From: Paenibacillus sp. DMB5
Lineage (GTDB): Bacteria > Bacillota > Bacilli > Paenibacillales > Paenibacillaceae
Assembly: GCF_001517085.1 (NCBI RefSeq)
Contig: NZ_LRAC01000174.1
Location: 78,290 to 142,289 of the forward strand
Reading direction: 5' to 3'
Length of the DNA stretch: 64,000 nucleotides
The number at the start of each line of letters is the position of its first letter. Within the stretch, counting starts at the first letter, position 1. A program made the position numbers and the translations under genes. Under the pieces are notes generated by a model, which was not told where the DNA came from, searched no databases, and worked only from the letters and a program-made list of their open reading frames with translations. Positions 24,653 to 33,235 of the stretch are shown piece after piece.

Positions 24653-26204
24653 GGCGGCTGTCCTGGCCAAGCTGAGCGGTGGTTCCCGGCACCTTACTGT
24701 TCTTGCTGATCAGACGGCGGCGGGTCTTCATGAAATGCAGCGGTGTCCGCAGGAAAATATCCTTCTGATCCCCCGGTGCAAAGGGAGCTACCGGAGACAT
24801 ATAGGGCACACCTATGGAACGGAGGCTGCACAGATGGGCAACCAGGATAAGCCCGATAATGGCAATTCCGTACAGTCCCATATAAGCTGCAACAAAGGTG
24901 ATCACAAAGCGGAGAATGCGGATGGACAGGGCCATGTTGAAGGCCGGAGTCGCAAAGCTGGAAATTCCCGTAAGGGAGACGACAATGACCATCGCAGGAG
25001 AGACGATCCCTGCTTGGACTGCCGCCTGTCCCAGGACAAGACCGCCGATAATCGAGACAGTCTGGCCGATCTGGGAAGGCATCCGGATACCGGCTTCACG
25101 GATGATTTCAAAAGTGACCTCCAGCAGCAGGACCTCAATAACGACCGGGAACGGCACCCCTTCCCGCTGCGACGCAAAATTAATCAGCAGCGGTGTCGGT
25201 ATCATCTCCTGATGAAAGTTAAGCGCAGCAACAAAAATCGCCGGCCCGAACAGGGACACCAGCAGGCATATGAACCGGAGCACCCGGATAACAGAGGTAA
25301 TATCATAGCGCTGGTAATAGTCCTCAACCGTGTGAAAAAACATAAAAAAAGTAGCCGGAAGAATCAGCACAAACGGAGTACCGTCCACAAAAATGGCAAT
25401 TCTCCCCTCCAGCAGATTTCCGGCTACACTATCCGGGCGTTCGGTATTGTAAAGTGTAGGGAAAGGCGAGTAATTATTCTCTTCTATCAGCTGCTCAATA
25501 TATCCGGATTCCAGGATGGAATCGACATGGATGTCAGCAAGCTTTTTGCGGATCTTCTGCAGCGTCTCTTCCTTGGCCAGGCCATGAATATGGGCAATGG
25601 ACACATCCGTTTTGGTTACCGATCCCATCGTCATCGTCTCAATCCAGAGATTCGGGTTTTTAATCCGTTTACGCACCAGCGCTATGTTCGTCCCCAGCGA
25701 CTCGGTGAAGCTGTCTTTGGGCCCGCGGATATTGACCTGTGTTGTCGCTTCAGTAACCGACCGGCCTTCGCCGCCGCTTGTGGTTACGCTGATGCCCTTA
25801 TCCAGCTTGTCAAAAAGAATGATGGTATCTCCGGACAGCAACGCTTCCAGCAAGCTGTTCTGGTCTTCTACCACCTTTTCTTTACCGATGCTCAGCGCTT
25901 TTTCCTTGGCAAAAAGAAAGAGGTCCTCGGCAGAAGGAGCCTTCTCCCTAATTTCTGCAAAAGACAGGGCATGAGTGACATATTCATCTACAAGCACTTT
26001 ATCTACAAGCCCATTTATAAACATAACAGCCACATGGTTCTCATGATCGAGGGTCTCATACTTACGTATATTCAAATCCGGGCTGTTGCCGAGCCTTTCA
26101 TGGATTTGCTTGAGAGTGTCCTCAAGATCCATTGAAATAGGCGGACCCTCATGCCCGCTGTTCGAGATCTCCCCGGGATTGGATTGTGTTTGTTGTTTAG
26201 GCAT
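24642..26204 (-). CDS. gerAA: Spore germination protein, GerAA/GerBA family
   Basis: A 520-residue A subunit of a germinant receptor. The first 260 or so residues are soluble (DLNIRKYETLD, LLSGDTIILFDKLDKGI, QVNIRGPKDSFTESL, NIALVRKRIKNP). The rest holds about five membrane helices, with GRIAIFVDGTPFVLILPATF and the RPDSVAGNLLEG motif before them. Recent work on the family supports an oligomeric ion channel for the A subunit. ATG 26204 has GGAGG nine bases upstream. It opens the gerA-gerC-gerB operon behind a sigma-G-like promoter. Confidence 0.93.
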   Translation of the reverse strand: MPKQQTQSNPGEISNSGHEGPPISMDLEDTLKQIHERLGNSPDLNIRKYETLDHENHVAVMFINGLVDKVLVDEYVTHALSFAEIREKAPSAEDLFLFAKEKALSIGKEKVVEDQNSLLEALLSGDTIILFDKLDKGISVTTSGGEGRSVTEATTQVNIRGPKDSFTESLGTNIALVRKRIKNPNLWIETMTMGSVTKTDVSIAHIHGLAKEETLQKIRKKLADIHVDSILESGYIEQLIEENNYSPFPTLYNTERPDSVAGNLLEGRIAIFVDGTPFVLILPATFFMFFHTVEDYYQRYDITSVIRVLRFICLLVSLFGPAIFVAALNFHQEMIPTPLLINFASQREGVPFPVVIEVLLLEVTFEIIREAGIRMPSQIGQTVSIIGGLVLGQAAVQAGIVSPAMVIVVSLTGISSFATPAFNMALSIRILRFVITFVAAYMGLYGIAIIGLILVAHLCSLRSIGVPYMSPVAPFAPGDQKDIFLRTPLHFMKTRRRLISKNSKVPGTTAQLGQDSRHEK

Positions 26205-26223
26205 GTTCAAGCACCTCCCCGCT

Positions 26224-26254
26224 TACTATTCGCCTGCTAAACTCTTTTTATGCA
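26224..26254 (-). promoter_or_regulatory. Candidate sigma-G promoter of the ger operon
   Basis: On the minus strand TGCATA is followed, after 18 bases, by AATAGTA, 20 bases before the gerAA start. Sigma-G promoters approximate TGMATA-N17/18-CATACTA, so the -35 is perfect and the -10 matches five of seven. The match is by eye. Confidence 0.45.
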
Positions 26255-26305
26255 GCTTATGGAATGAACGGGAGGGTATGGAGACCCTGAAAAGATCAAA
26301 AAGCT

Positions 26306-26330
26306 GCCTGCCCGCAGAATACCTGCAGGC
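26306..26330 (-). terminator. Intrinsic terminator after the ferredoxin-NADP reductase gene
   Basis: On the minus strand GCCTGC pairs with GCAGGC around a 13-base loop, followed by AGCTTTTTG, 38 bases beyond the stop of the reductase gene. Confidence 0.65.
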
Positions 26331-26367
26331 TGACAGCCAGGATGATTCTCTATTCTGTTATTGTCTG

Positions 26368-27411
26368 CTAGTGGTCATCAATTACGCCCAGCGCTTTATT
26401 TTTCTCTTTGAACCGGTCATTATGGGAAGACACATAAGCGTATTTGGGAGCATCCGGATCCATATACAGCTTGGCGCTGTTCAGAGCCAGCACCGCATCC
26501 GTAAATGTCCCGGCGATCAGGCGGACTTTACTGTCATAATCAACGAAATCTCCGGCGGCAAAAATACCGGGCAGATTCGTCTCCAGCCTGGGACTGACCT
26601 TGGCCCACCATTCACCCATCTCCAGACCCCAGTCGCGAAGCGGGCCGAAGTCGGCTTTTAGCCCGTGGTTCACAATGACCGCATCTACAGCGAACTGCTC
26701 GCTCTCGCCGGATTCGACATGGGTGATTGTGACCTGATCAATAGTTTCGCCGCTATTGCTGTGCAGCTGGCTCACTGTATAAGGTGTGCGTACCTTGACC
26801 GATGACGCCTTCATGCGGGAGATGTTCTTCTCATGTCCGCCAAACTGGTCTCTTCTATGAACAATTGTGACGCTGGCTGCGATGCTCTCCAGCTCATTCG
26901 CCCAGTCCACCGCCGAGTCACCGCCCCCGGAGATCAGCACATGCTTGCCGCGGAACGGCTCCAGCTCCTGCACAGTATAATGGAGATTGGTTACCTCGTA
27001 ACGGTCAGCTCCCTCAATCTCCAGCTTGGCCATCTGCAGAATGCCGTAGCCGATGGCCAGAATGACTGTCCGTGTCCAGTGCTGCTCGCCTGTAGCCGAG
27101 GTCAGTATAAACGTACCATCCTCCTGGCGCACCTGCTTAATAATCTGCTGCCCAAGCACAATAGTCGGTTCGAACGTGCGGGCCTGCTCCTCCAGCCGCT
27201 TGATCAGATCACCGCAGAGGGTCGGGGTGACACCGCCTACATCCCAGATCATTTTCTCGGGATAGATCCGCATACGTCCGCCCAGCTCTTCCTTGGCTTC
27301 GATCAGCTTCGTCTTGAGATCTCTCATCCCGCTGTAAAAAGCTGTATACATCCCGGCAGGTCCCCCGCCGATTATTGTCACGTCGTATAATTCCAGTTCC
27401 TGATCAATCAT
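26368..27411 (-). CDS. Ferredoxin/flavodoxin-NADP+ reductase, thioredoxin-reductase-like type (YumC family)
   Basis: A 347-residue FAD enzyme. GGGPAGMYTAFYSG near residue 16 binds FAD, SGGGDSAVDWANEL near residue 165 binds NADPH, and IFAAGDFVDYDSKVRLIAGTF near residue 285 closes the FAD site. The CxxC of true thioredoxin reductases is absent, which defines the plant-unlike FNR class that includes B. subtilis YumC. It begins 34 bases after the second FecCD permease on the same strand, so it probably belongs to the Fur-regulated operon and may supply electrons for releasing iron from siderophores or haem (inference). Confidence 0.9.
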   Translation of the reverse strand: MIDQELELYDVTIIGGGPAGMYTAFYSGMRDLKTKLIEAKEELGGRMRIYPEKMIWDVGGVTPTLCGDLIKRLEEQARTFEPTIVLGQQIIKQVRQEDGTFILTSATGEQHWTRTVILAIGYGILQMAKLEIEGADRYEVTNLHYTVQELEPFRGKHVLISGGGDSAVDWANELESIAASVTIVHRRDQFGGHEKNISRMKASSVKVRTPYTVSQLHSNSGETIDQVTITHVESGESEQFAVDAVIVNHGLKADFGPLRDWGLEMGEWWAKVSPRLETNLPGIFAAGDFVDYDSKVRLIAGTFTDAVLALNSAKLYMDPDAPKYAYVSSHNDRFKEKNKALGVIDDH

Positions 27412-27445
27412 GTTATCCCCTCCGGTTGAATGGTGGCCGAGCAGC

Positions 27446-28480
27446 CTATGACTTCGTACGTGCCAGCAGATACAAAAAATAAGGTGCGCCGATGACGGCG
27501 ACTACGATGCCGGTCGGAATCTCCGACGGCTGCAGGATCCAGCGGCCGATCGTATCGGCCGTAATCACCAGCAGAGCGCCCAGCAAAGCTGAGGCCGGCA
27601 GCATCAGCTGATGCTTGGGTCCGACCAGCCGCCGCGCCAGATGCGGCCCGACAAGGCCGACGAAGCCGATTCCGCCGCTGACGGCCACGCTCGCGGCAGC
27701 CAGACCCACGGCGGCGGCCAGCAGCTTGAACTGCTCTTTATTGACGTTAGCTCCCAGGCCGACCGCTGTCTGTTCACCCAGGTTGAGCACATTCATTACC
27801 CGCGCCTTGTAGATGACGTAAGGTACCAGGATGACAATCCAGGGCAGCAGAGATAATACAAACTTCCAGCTGGTTCCCCAGATGCTGCCCGCCAGCCAGG
27901 TCGCGACAAACTGATATTTGTCGGGATCAAGGCGCAGCGTGAGTACAATCATCGCGGCGCTGATCCCGGCAGCAACGGCAACACCGGTCAGCAGCAGACG
28001 GATCGGCTTGATGCCTTCATGCCGCTTGTAGGCCAGCGCATAGATCAGGGCGGCAGTCAGGCCGGCCCCGGCAAACGCAATGACCGGGAGAAAATAAACC
28101 GGAGCCGCATTGGTCGTCGGATAAAAGGAGACCATCAGCATGACCATCAGCCCGGCCCCGGCATTGATGCCGAGAATACCGGGATCCGCCAGGTCATTGC
28201 GGAAGACGCCCTGCATAACCGCACCGGAAACAGCCAGTCCGGCTCCGATCAGCAGCGAGATGACGATACGCGGCAGCCGGAAATCAAACAGAATCAGCTC
28301 CTGCTTGTCCGTTCCTTTCCCCAGCATCGTATTCAGCAGCTCCAGAGGCGTTAATCGTATGTATCCCGTGTTCACACTAATTATAAAAGCAATTACAATA
28401 AGTACAGCTATCGCTGCCAGAATCGTCAGCCCGCGTCTGCGTCTGGCGGATTCATAGGATAGTACGGTTGTTTTCTGCAT
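27446..28480 (-). CDS. Iron-siderophore ABC transporter permease, FecCD family (second subunit)
   Basis: A 344-residue permease with about ten helices. The family blocks are present: DFRLPRIVISLLIGAGLAVSG, the MQGVFRNDLADPGILGIN segment, VAVAAGISAAMIVLTL, the SGGIGFVGLVGPHLARRLVG coupling loop and the closing PYFLYLLAR. It would pair with the product of the preceding gene to form the membrane channel of a ferric-siderophore importer. The start is two bases after the stop of the first permease gene. The operon contains neither a substrate-binding lipoprotein nor an ATPase, so these must be supplied from elsewhere in the genome. Confidence 0.92.
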   Translation of the reverse strand: MQKTTVLSYESARRRRGLTILAAIAVLIVIAFIISVNTGYIRLTPLELLNTMLGKGTDKQELILFDFRLPRIVISLLIGAGLAVSGAVMQGVFRNDLADPGILGINAGAGLMVMLMVSFYPTTNAAPVYFLPVIAFAGAGLTAALIYALAYKRHEGIKPIRLLLTGVAVAAGISAAMIVLTLRLDPDKYQFVATWLAGSIWGTSWKFVLSLLPWIVILVPYVIYKARVMNVLNLGEQTAVGLGANVNKEQFKLLAAAVGLAAASVAVSGGIGFVGLVGPHLARRLVGPKHQLMLPASALLGALLVITADTIGRWILQPSEIPTGIVVAVIGAPYFLYLLARTKS

Positions 28481-28482
28481 GG

Positions 28483-29541
28483 CTACAGCTCCCTTCTTTC
28501 CTTACGGGCCAGATACAGGAAGAAAGGCACGCCGATCAGGGCGATGATGGCACCGAATGGAGTCTCATGCTTGGGTATAATCATTCTTGCCGTCAGATCG
28601 GCGAAGATTGCCAGCAGACTGCCGAGCACAGCCGAACAGGGAATAATCCACTTGTAATCCACCCCGACCAGATAACGCGTCAGATGGGGGATAATCAGAC
28701 CGATGAAGCCCACTGCCCCAACCACTGATACAGATGCTCCAGCCAGAATCAGCACGATTAATGCCCCGGCCAGCTTGACCAGCCCTGTACGCTGTCCAAG
28801 CCCTCTGGCGACATCTTCACCGAGACTGAGCATAGAGATGGATCTGGACAGGACGATTGCTCCGATAATCGCTCCGCCGATCCACGGGAACATGATCTTG
28901 AGCTGGAACCATTTCGTTCCGGCCACCCCTCCCGCATACCAGAAGGCCAGGTCTTGTCCGATGTTAAAATATAACGCGATCCCTTCACTGAGCGCCGAGA
29001 GCAGCGCACTGAAGGCCGCGCCGGCCAGCACCAGCCTGGCTGGAGTCAGCCCGCCCCGGGACAGGGAGCCAATCCCGTAGACAATTCCCGCCCCCATGCC
29101 TGCGCCAATAAAGGAATACAGAATCAGATACATAAACGGAAGCTGCGGGAAAAAGGCAAAACATACAGCCAGCGCGAATCCGGCACCGGAGTTAATCCCC
29201 ATAAGCCCCGAGTCCGCAAGCGGATTACGGGTCATTCCCTGCATGATAGCGCCCGCAACGGCAAAGCTTGCACCGACCATCGCCGCGCCGAGCACCCGGG
29301 GCATCCGCAGCTCGCGGATAATCTGATGATCCGTCAGATCCGGATTAAAATGAAATACAGCGGTCCATACCACGGACAGCCTGATATCGGCCGCTCCAAA
29401 CGACACTGAAACTGCAATGCCGAATACCAGGGCAATCAGACCGCATATCAAAATCAGCGTTGCCGCCCACGGGCGTGAACGAAACTTCACAGGATCCGCA
29501 GTCCGGGTCTGCCCTTCGCCGGCAGTTGCCTGATGATTCAT
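28483..29541 (-). CDS. Iron-siderophore ABC transporter permease, FecCD family (first subunit)
   Basis: A 352-residue permease of the FecCD family: RELRMPRVLGAAMVGASFAV, the MQGMTRNPLADSGLMGINSG segment, LVLAGAAFSALLSAL, VGAVGFIGLIIPHLTRYLVG and a final PFFLYLARKERREL. The start ATG 29541 (MNHQATAGEG) is chosen because GGTGAG lies six bases upstream and because a Fur box lies just before it at 29563-29581; longer frames would run through that box. It is the first gene of an iron-regulated operon with the second permease and the ferredoxin-NADP reductase. Confidence 0.92.
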   Translation of the reverse strand: MNHQATAGEGQTRTADPVKFRSRPWAATLILICGLIALVFGIAVSVSFGAADIRLSVVWTAVFHFNPDLTDHQIIRELRMPRVLGAAMVGASFAVAGAIMQGMTRNPLADSGLMGINSGAGFALAVCFAFFPQLPFMYLILYSFIGAGMGAGIVYGIGSLSRGGLTPARLVLAGAAFSALLSALSEGIALYFNIGQDLAFWYAGGVAGTKWFQLKIMFPWIGGAIIGAIVLSRSISMLSLGEDVARGLGQRTGLVKLAGALIVLILAGASVSVVGAVGFIGLIIPHLTRYLVGVDYKWIIPCSAVLGSLLAIFADLTARMIIPKHETPFGAIIALIGVPFFLYLARKERREL

Positions 29542-29562
29542 GAATCTCTCACCCATTCTTTT

Positions 29563-29581
29563 GAAATTGATTCTCATTATC
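29563..29581. promoter_or_regulatory. Fur box
   Basis: On the minus strand GATAATGAGAATCAATTTC matches the 19-base Fur consensus GATAATGATAATCATTATC at 16 positions. It lies 22 bases before the first permease start, so iron-replete Fur should block the operon. Confidence 0.8.
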
Positions 29582-29696
29582 ACTATAGTATAGTATTGTA
29601 AGATAGATTGCCATGGTTTGGCAATGGACAAACCCAAAGGTCCTTCCAAAAAAATCTATTGCCAGCCTTTTCTTCTGCCGCTATGCCTGCGAAAAA

Positions 29697-29734
29697 GCCC
29701 CGTTGTCCTCTGCCGCAGCAGACAATAACGGGGC
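29697..29734 (-). terminator. Intrinsic terminator of the hypothetical gene at 29753
   Basis: On the minus strand GCCCCGTT pairs with AACGGGGC around a loop with its own CTGC/GCAG stem, followed by TTTTTCGC. Confidence 0.85.
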
Positions 29735-29752
29735 ACTGTAAAGCGCTTACGT

Positions 29753-30064
29753 TTACACATTTTGCAAGGCACCGCCGAATATTTTGCGGATCATCCCCTG
29801 CAGTTTGCCGATATGCGGGACAAACGGGCTTTTATCATACACATAATTGGACTGGGTTACCAGCTGCGAATAGACCAGAAACAACTGCGCTGCCAGCTGC
29901 CTGTCAATCTGCTGCTCCTGCCTGATTACGAGCTCTATTTCCTCAAGCGCGGCATACAGCCTGGCAAAGGCGGACTCATTGATCATTTTCCGGCGCAGCG
30001 GCTCCATGATATCGGTTACAAGTGCATCGACGGACTTCATAAGCGCCTGAATCTTCTCATCCAT
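29753..30064 (-). CDS. Small helical protein of unknown function
   Basis: A 103-residue soluble, probably all-helical protein starting MDEKIQALMKSVDALVTDI. It has no membrane segment and no motif I can name. ATG 30064 is well supported by GGAGG seven bases upstream; a longer frame upstream lacks such a site. A strong terminator follows and the neighbours on both sides are spaced, so it may be a single-gene unit. The middle part (IRQEQQIDRQLAAQLFLVY) looks amphipathic, suggesting a helical bundle. Confidence 0.65.
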   Translation of the reverse strand: MDEKIQALMKSVDALVTDIMEPLRRKMINESAFARLYAALEEIELVIRQEQQIDRQLAAQLFLVYSQLVTQSNYVYDKSPFVPHIGKLQGMIRKIFGGALQNV

Positions 30065-30175
30065 ACGCAAGCCTCCTGCTGCAGTAGAGTAGATGATGAC
30101 TTCTACCATTCTATGTACGCTGTAGGCCGGGCAGACCTTCTGCCTGCCCCTGCTCCGTCTGCCATGAACTGTCCG

Positions 30176-30412
30176 TTACCGTGTATATTCTTCGTACTCC
30201 TCCCTGTCGCTGCGTCTGCTGCCTGTGTGTCCGTAATACATATATTCGTCATTCTTCAATTTATAAATGGCCCCCATGCCGCCAAACACAAACAGCAGCA
30301 GGATCATAAGCCTGAAGGCATAAGTAAATGCACCGATATAAAAACAGACCCCGATGGAAACGATGAGCAGAACCAGCAGCCCGAGCCCGATGCGGGAAAG
30401 TACTTTTTTCAT
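30176..30412 (-). CDS. Small membrane protein of unknown function
   Basis: A 78-residue protein with two hydrophobic segments (RIGLGLLVLLIVSIGVCFYI and FRLMILLLFVFGGMGAIY) and a charged tyrosine-rich tail (EYMYYGHT ... DREEYEEYTR). ATG 30412 has GGAGG eight bases upstream. It lies between two other short genes on the same strand. No family recognised. Confidence 0.6.
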   Translation of the reverse strand: MKKVLSRIGLGLLVLLIVSIGVCFYIGAFTYAFRLMILLLFVFGGMGAIYKLKNDEYMYYGHTGSRRSDREEYEEYTR

Positions 30413-30446
30413 CAACTAGACCTCCGTTTATTGGTTACAAGCTTAT

Positions 30447-30719
30447 TTAATAATGAACCGCACGAGCCTGCGGCAGTTTTTCTTTGCCAGAAGTAGAAAG
30501 CACCATAAGATAACCGCTCAACAGAGTAAGTACAGCCGAATACAAATCTTCTATTTTTGCCATTACCAGCAGCTGAAGATAAGCTTCAAGGCTAAGGAAA
30601 TAGGCACCATAGCTTAGAATATCAAGAAATCCCGTTGCGAATAAATACACTCCGTAAAGCCTGTAGCAGATTTTGAGCACACTGAAATATGTAATATTGC
30701 CCGTTGCCTGGTTGTCCAT
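30447..30719 (-). CDS. Small membrane protein of unknown function
   Basis: A 90-residue protein with two or three hydrophobic segments (LYGVYLFATGFLDILSYGAY and LLVMAKIEDLYSAVLTLLSG). ATG 30719 follows AAGGAG at six bases, and the ribosome site overlaps the stop of the upstream phosphatase gene (AGGAGATGA), so translation is probably coupled to it. No family recognised; the link with the phosphatase is positional only. Confidence 0.6.
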   Translation of the reverse strand: MDNQATGNITYFSVLKICYRLYGVYLFATGFLDILSYGAYFLSLEAYLQLLVMAKIEDLYSAVLTLLSGYLMVLSTSGKEKLPQARAVHY

Positions 30720-30721
30720 GT

Positions 30722-31489
30722 TCATCTCCTTGTCCTCTCAAGCCGCACACTGTAGCTCTTATACCCTTCCTCACCAATTTCCAGGCAGTTCATCTGCTCG
30801 CCATAAGCGCAGCCGCCGTCTATACCGATTTTGTCGCCGTGCGGGCTGAACCAGATGCCGGGTTCTTCCTGGAACTCGGAGGTTGGGGTGTGGCCGAATA
30901 CAACGGTTTTGTCTGTACTCGTTACCGGATGATTATAGAACGGCTCCCTGATCCAGATAAAATCATCATCCTTCTGCGTTCTCCAGTCCGCCAGCGCCGG
31001 ATCGATCCCCGCATGCACGAACAGATGGTCCTCAGTCTCATGATACAGCGGCAGCGAGCCCAAAAAATCCAGATGATGCTTGTACGCCTTCCTGATCCAG
31101 TGCTTGATCCGGATATACTCCGCCCAGCCCAGATCCTGCTGCACAAAATCCGCATCCGCCCCTACGTAGCTGGCGAGCGTATAAAACCCGCCGTTGTTCA
31201 GCCAGTGCAGATCGAGCTTGTCCTCATCATCGCTGAGCAGCGCGTCACAGGCCATTTTGTCGTGGTTACCCTTCAGGACAACCGCCCCAAATTCCGTATG
31301 GAGGGACATCACCTGATCCACTATGGCCTTGCTGTTCGGCCCCCGGTCCACATAATCGCCGATAAGCGCCAGCTTGTCCCGCTCCGGGACATAGCCCGCT
31401 TTTCGCAAAAGCGCGTTAAATTCCCGGTAGCAGCCATGAATATCGCTGATCACTAAGGTTCTGATGATCTTCCACTCCTTCCCAGTCAT
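30722..31489 (-). CDS. Metallophosphoesterase, PrpA/PP2A-like serine/threonine phosphatase family
   Basis: A 255-residue calcineurin-like phosphoesterase. The two-metal motifs appear in order: DIHGCYREF (residues about 16-24), GDYVDRGPNS (about 43-52), GNHDKM (about 75-80), VHAGIDP and FGHTPTSEFQ. This layout matches bacterial PrpA/PrpE-like Ser/Thr phosphatases and Ap4A hydrolases of the same fold, so the substrate may be a phosphoprotein or a dinucleotide. ATG 31489 has AAGG eight bases upstream. It is cytosolic and sits 28 bases below the sigma-factor fusion gene on the same strand, so the two may be cotranscribed. Confidence 0.9.
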   Translation of the reverse strand: MTGKEWKIIRTLVISDIHGCYREFNALLRKAGYVPERDKLALIGDYVDRGPNSKAIVDQVMSLHTEFGAVVLKGNHDKMACDALLSDDEDKLDLHWLNNGGFYTLASYVGADADFVQQDLGWAEYIRIKHWIRKAYKHHLDFLGSLPLYHETEDHLFVHAGIDPALADWRTQKDDDFIWIREPFYNHPVTSTDKTVVFGHTPTSEFQEEPGIWFSPHGDKIGIDGGCAYGEQMNCLEIGEEGYKSYSVRLERTRR

Positions 31490-31517
31490 TATCAGAACCT
31501 TATTATAGCATCAAAAG

Positions 31518-33101
31518 CTACATGCGCATGGGTCTTTGCGCCAGACTGTCCCACCGCCAAGGTACCGAATGGCCATGCAGATGCATTCCGCCGTACCACA
31601 CATCAATCCCCTGTGCAGCCACCCGGTCCTCTATACCGTCCAGCACCTGTTCGCCCAGCGCTGTAGCTGTTACTTTGCGGTTCAGAAAATCAGGCACCTG
31701 CCGGAAATCCCAGTTGTCTGCAGCCTCCGCACCATCAATTTGGATTAGCGGGTTCGCTCCTTGTACCATCCCCCGCAGATAGAGCCAGTATTCCAGATCG
31801 CCCATCCCGAGCACATGCAGCTCATCCGTCACCTGCCGGAACAGCTTCATTGGAGTGTCAGCTCCGCCGCGCACCTTGAGCAAGGTTGTCTGCTCCACTA
31901 TGCCCAGTCCGTTCTCCACAGAGGGCAGACGCGACAGATGGGCCTGAAATGCAGTATAGGCAAAAGGAAGAGCAGATGCCTGCAGCTCTGCTTTTCTCAG
32001 CTCGAGCAGATCGGCCATCGGCTCAGGGGAAGAGGCGGTATAGGCCTGCCACAGCTCGCTGCCCAGCTCCAGTTCCTTAGACCCGATGCTCCGCCATGTT
32101 CCGTTAAGCGTACTGAGCTGCTCCGGTGTCAGCTGGCCCAGCCCGTGAAACAGCTCTATTCCGGGAAATTCCCCGATGCAGAGCAGGCTGAGTCTGGTGC
32201 GGCCTAGTCTCTGGCCCTTGAACCAGTGCAGCAGATAGGCCAGCATACTCTGGTCGAACAGGTCATGCTCAAACCAGAGCACCACTTCCTCATAGCGGCT
32301 GTAACCGCGCAGCTGCTCCTCCTGCTCAGCACAGCCGGCTGTATATTCCGATGACGGAATGCCCATCGACTGTTCGAGTATTTTGGCGCGGAAAGCCCGC
32401 TCCTGTTCACCTGCAGGATTTACAAAATTCGGTCCTGCCGAATACACCTCTCTCCAGACCAGCACATCCCCCTGCACGATGCCCTGCTTCAGCATATTCC
32501 CCACACTATCACCGTTCACAATATGCAGCATGTTCCTGCCTCCTTCATATAAACTGTTGAACACCGAAGCCAGGTCGATGACAGGAAGTGCTCCGCGGAG
32601 CTTGCGCCGCGCATCGAAGAGCCGCTTTTTGAGTGCGGACAGCGGAATGTCCAGATAAGCGGAGATTTCCTGCAGGGAGTAGCCGTAGAAATAGAACAGC
32701 TGCAGCGGCACCCGCAGCCGGTCGCTCAGCTCCGCCACCGATTGCTGCAGAATGCGTGCGCCCTCTTTTTGCTCGGCAAGCTCAGCTACTGTCTGTGACC
32801 CATCCGTCAGACGGGATGCCTCTTCCAGTGGAAGACTGGCATGCCGTTTACGCCGCAGCGCCCGCTGGCACTGTCTGACGACAATCGTCTTGAACCATCC
32901 CGGAAAAGCAGCCGGTTGTTCAAGCCTGCCGATATACGTATAGGCTTCCAGAAACGCCTCCTGCACGGCATCCTCCGCCAGATGCACATCTCTCAGCCTG
33001 TCATACGCCACCGCAAACGCCATCCCGCGAAAATGCGCCACCAGCCGCCCGAACGCTTCCGTATCCCCTTGCTGTGCTTCCTCAATCCACCGCGATTCCA
33101 T
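31518..33101 (-). CDS. ECF sigma factor fused to a DUF1835-type domain
   Basis: A 527-residue fusion. Residues 1-170 are an extracytoplasmic-function sigma factor: region 2 (AEDAVQEAFLEAYTYIGRL, AAFPGWFKTIVVRQCQR) and region 4 (LSDRLRVPLQLFYFYGYSLQ, EISAYLDIPLSALKKRLFDA). From about residue 195 a DUF1835-like domain begins (MLHIVNGDSVGNMLKQ, VLVWREVYSAGP, VVLWFEHDLFDQSMLAYLL) with a long C-terminal part to FRQVPDFLNRKVTATALGEQ. No separate anti-sigma gene is adjacent, so the C-terminal domain may be the regulatory part (inference). ATG 33101 is preferred over the GTG at 33122 because AGAGGT lies nine bases upstream. Confidence 0.85.
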   Translation of the reverse strand: MESRWIEEAQQGDTEAFGRLVAHFRGMAFAVAYDRLRDVHLAEDAVQEAFLEAYTYIGRLEQPAAFPGWFKTIVVRQCQRALRRKRHASLPLEEASRLTDGSQTVAELAEQKEGARILQQSVAELSDRLRVPLQLFYFYGYSLQEISAYLDIPLSALKKRLFDARRKLRGALPVIDLASVFNSLYEGGRNMLHIVNGDSVGNMLKQGIVQGDVLVWREVYSAGPNFVNPAGEQERAFRAKILEQSMGIPSSEYTAGCAEQEEQLRGYSRYEEVVLWFEHDLFDQSMLAYLLHWFKGQRLGRTRLSLLCIGEFPGIELFHGLGQLTPEQLSTLNGTWRSIGSKELELGSELWQAYTASSPEPMADLLELRKAELQASALPFAYTAFQAHLSRLPSVENGLGIVEQTTLLKVRGGADTPMKLFRQVTDELHVLGMGDLEYWLYLRGMVQGANPLIQIDGAEAADNWDFRQVPDFLNRKVTATALGEQVLDGIEDRVAAQGIDVWYGGMHLHGHSVPWRWDSLAQRPMRM

Positions 33102-33235
33102 GCCTGCCGGACCTCTTTTCACATGTTCTTATCTATAAGTGCCGTTTAGGGGCTAAAAGGTTACCTTGTGTTGAATAAATGTAGCATATGGAATGGGATG
33201 GGTAAAAGGGCGTGGGAGTGGACTCGGAGGCGGCG

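Noticed and set aside
24453..26135. Long plus-strand open frame opposite gerAA
   Set aside because: Gln/Arg/His-rich product typical of antisense reading of a conserved gene; gerAA on the minus strand has family motifs and a ribosome site.
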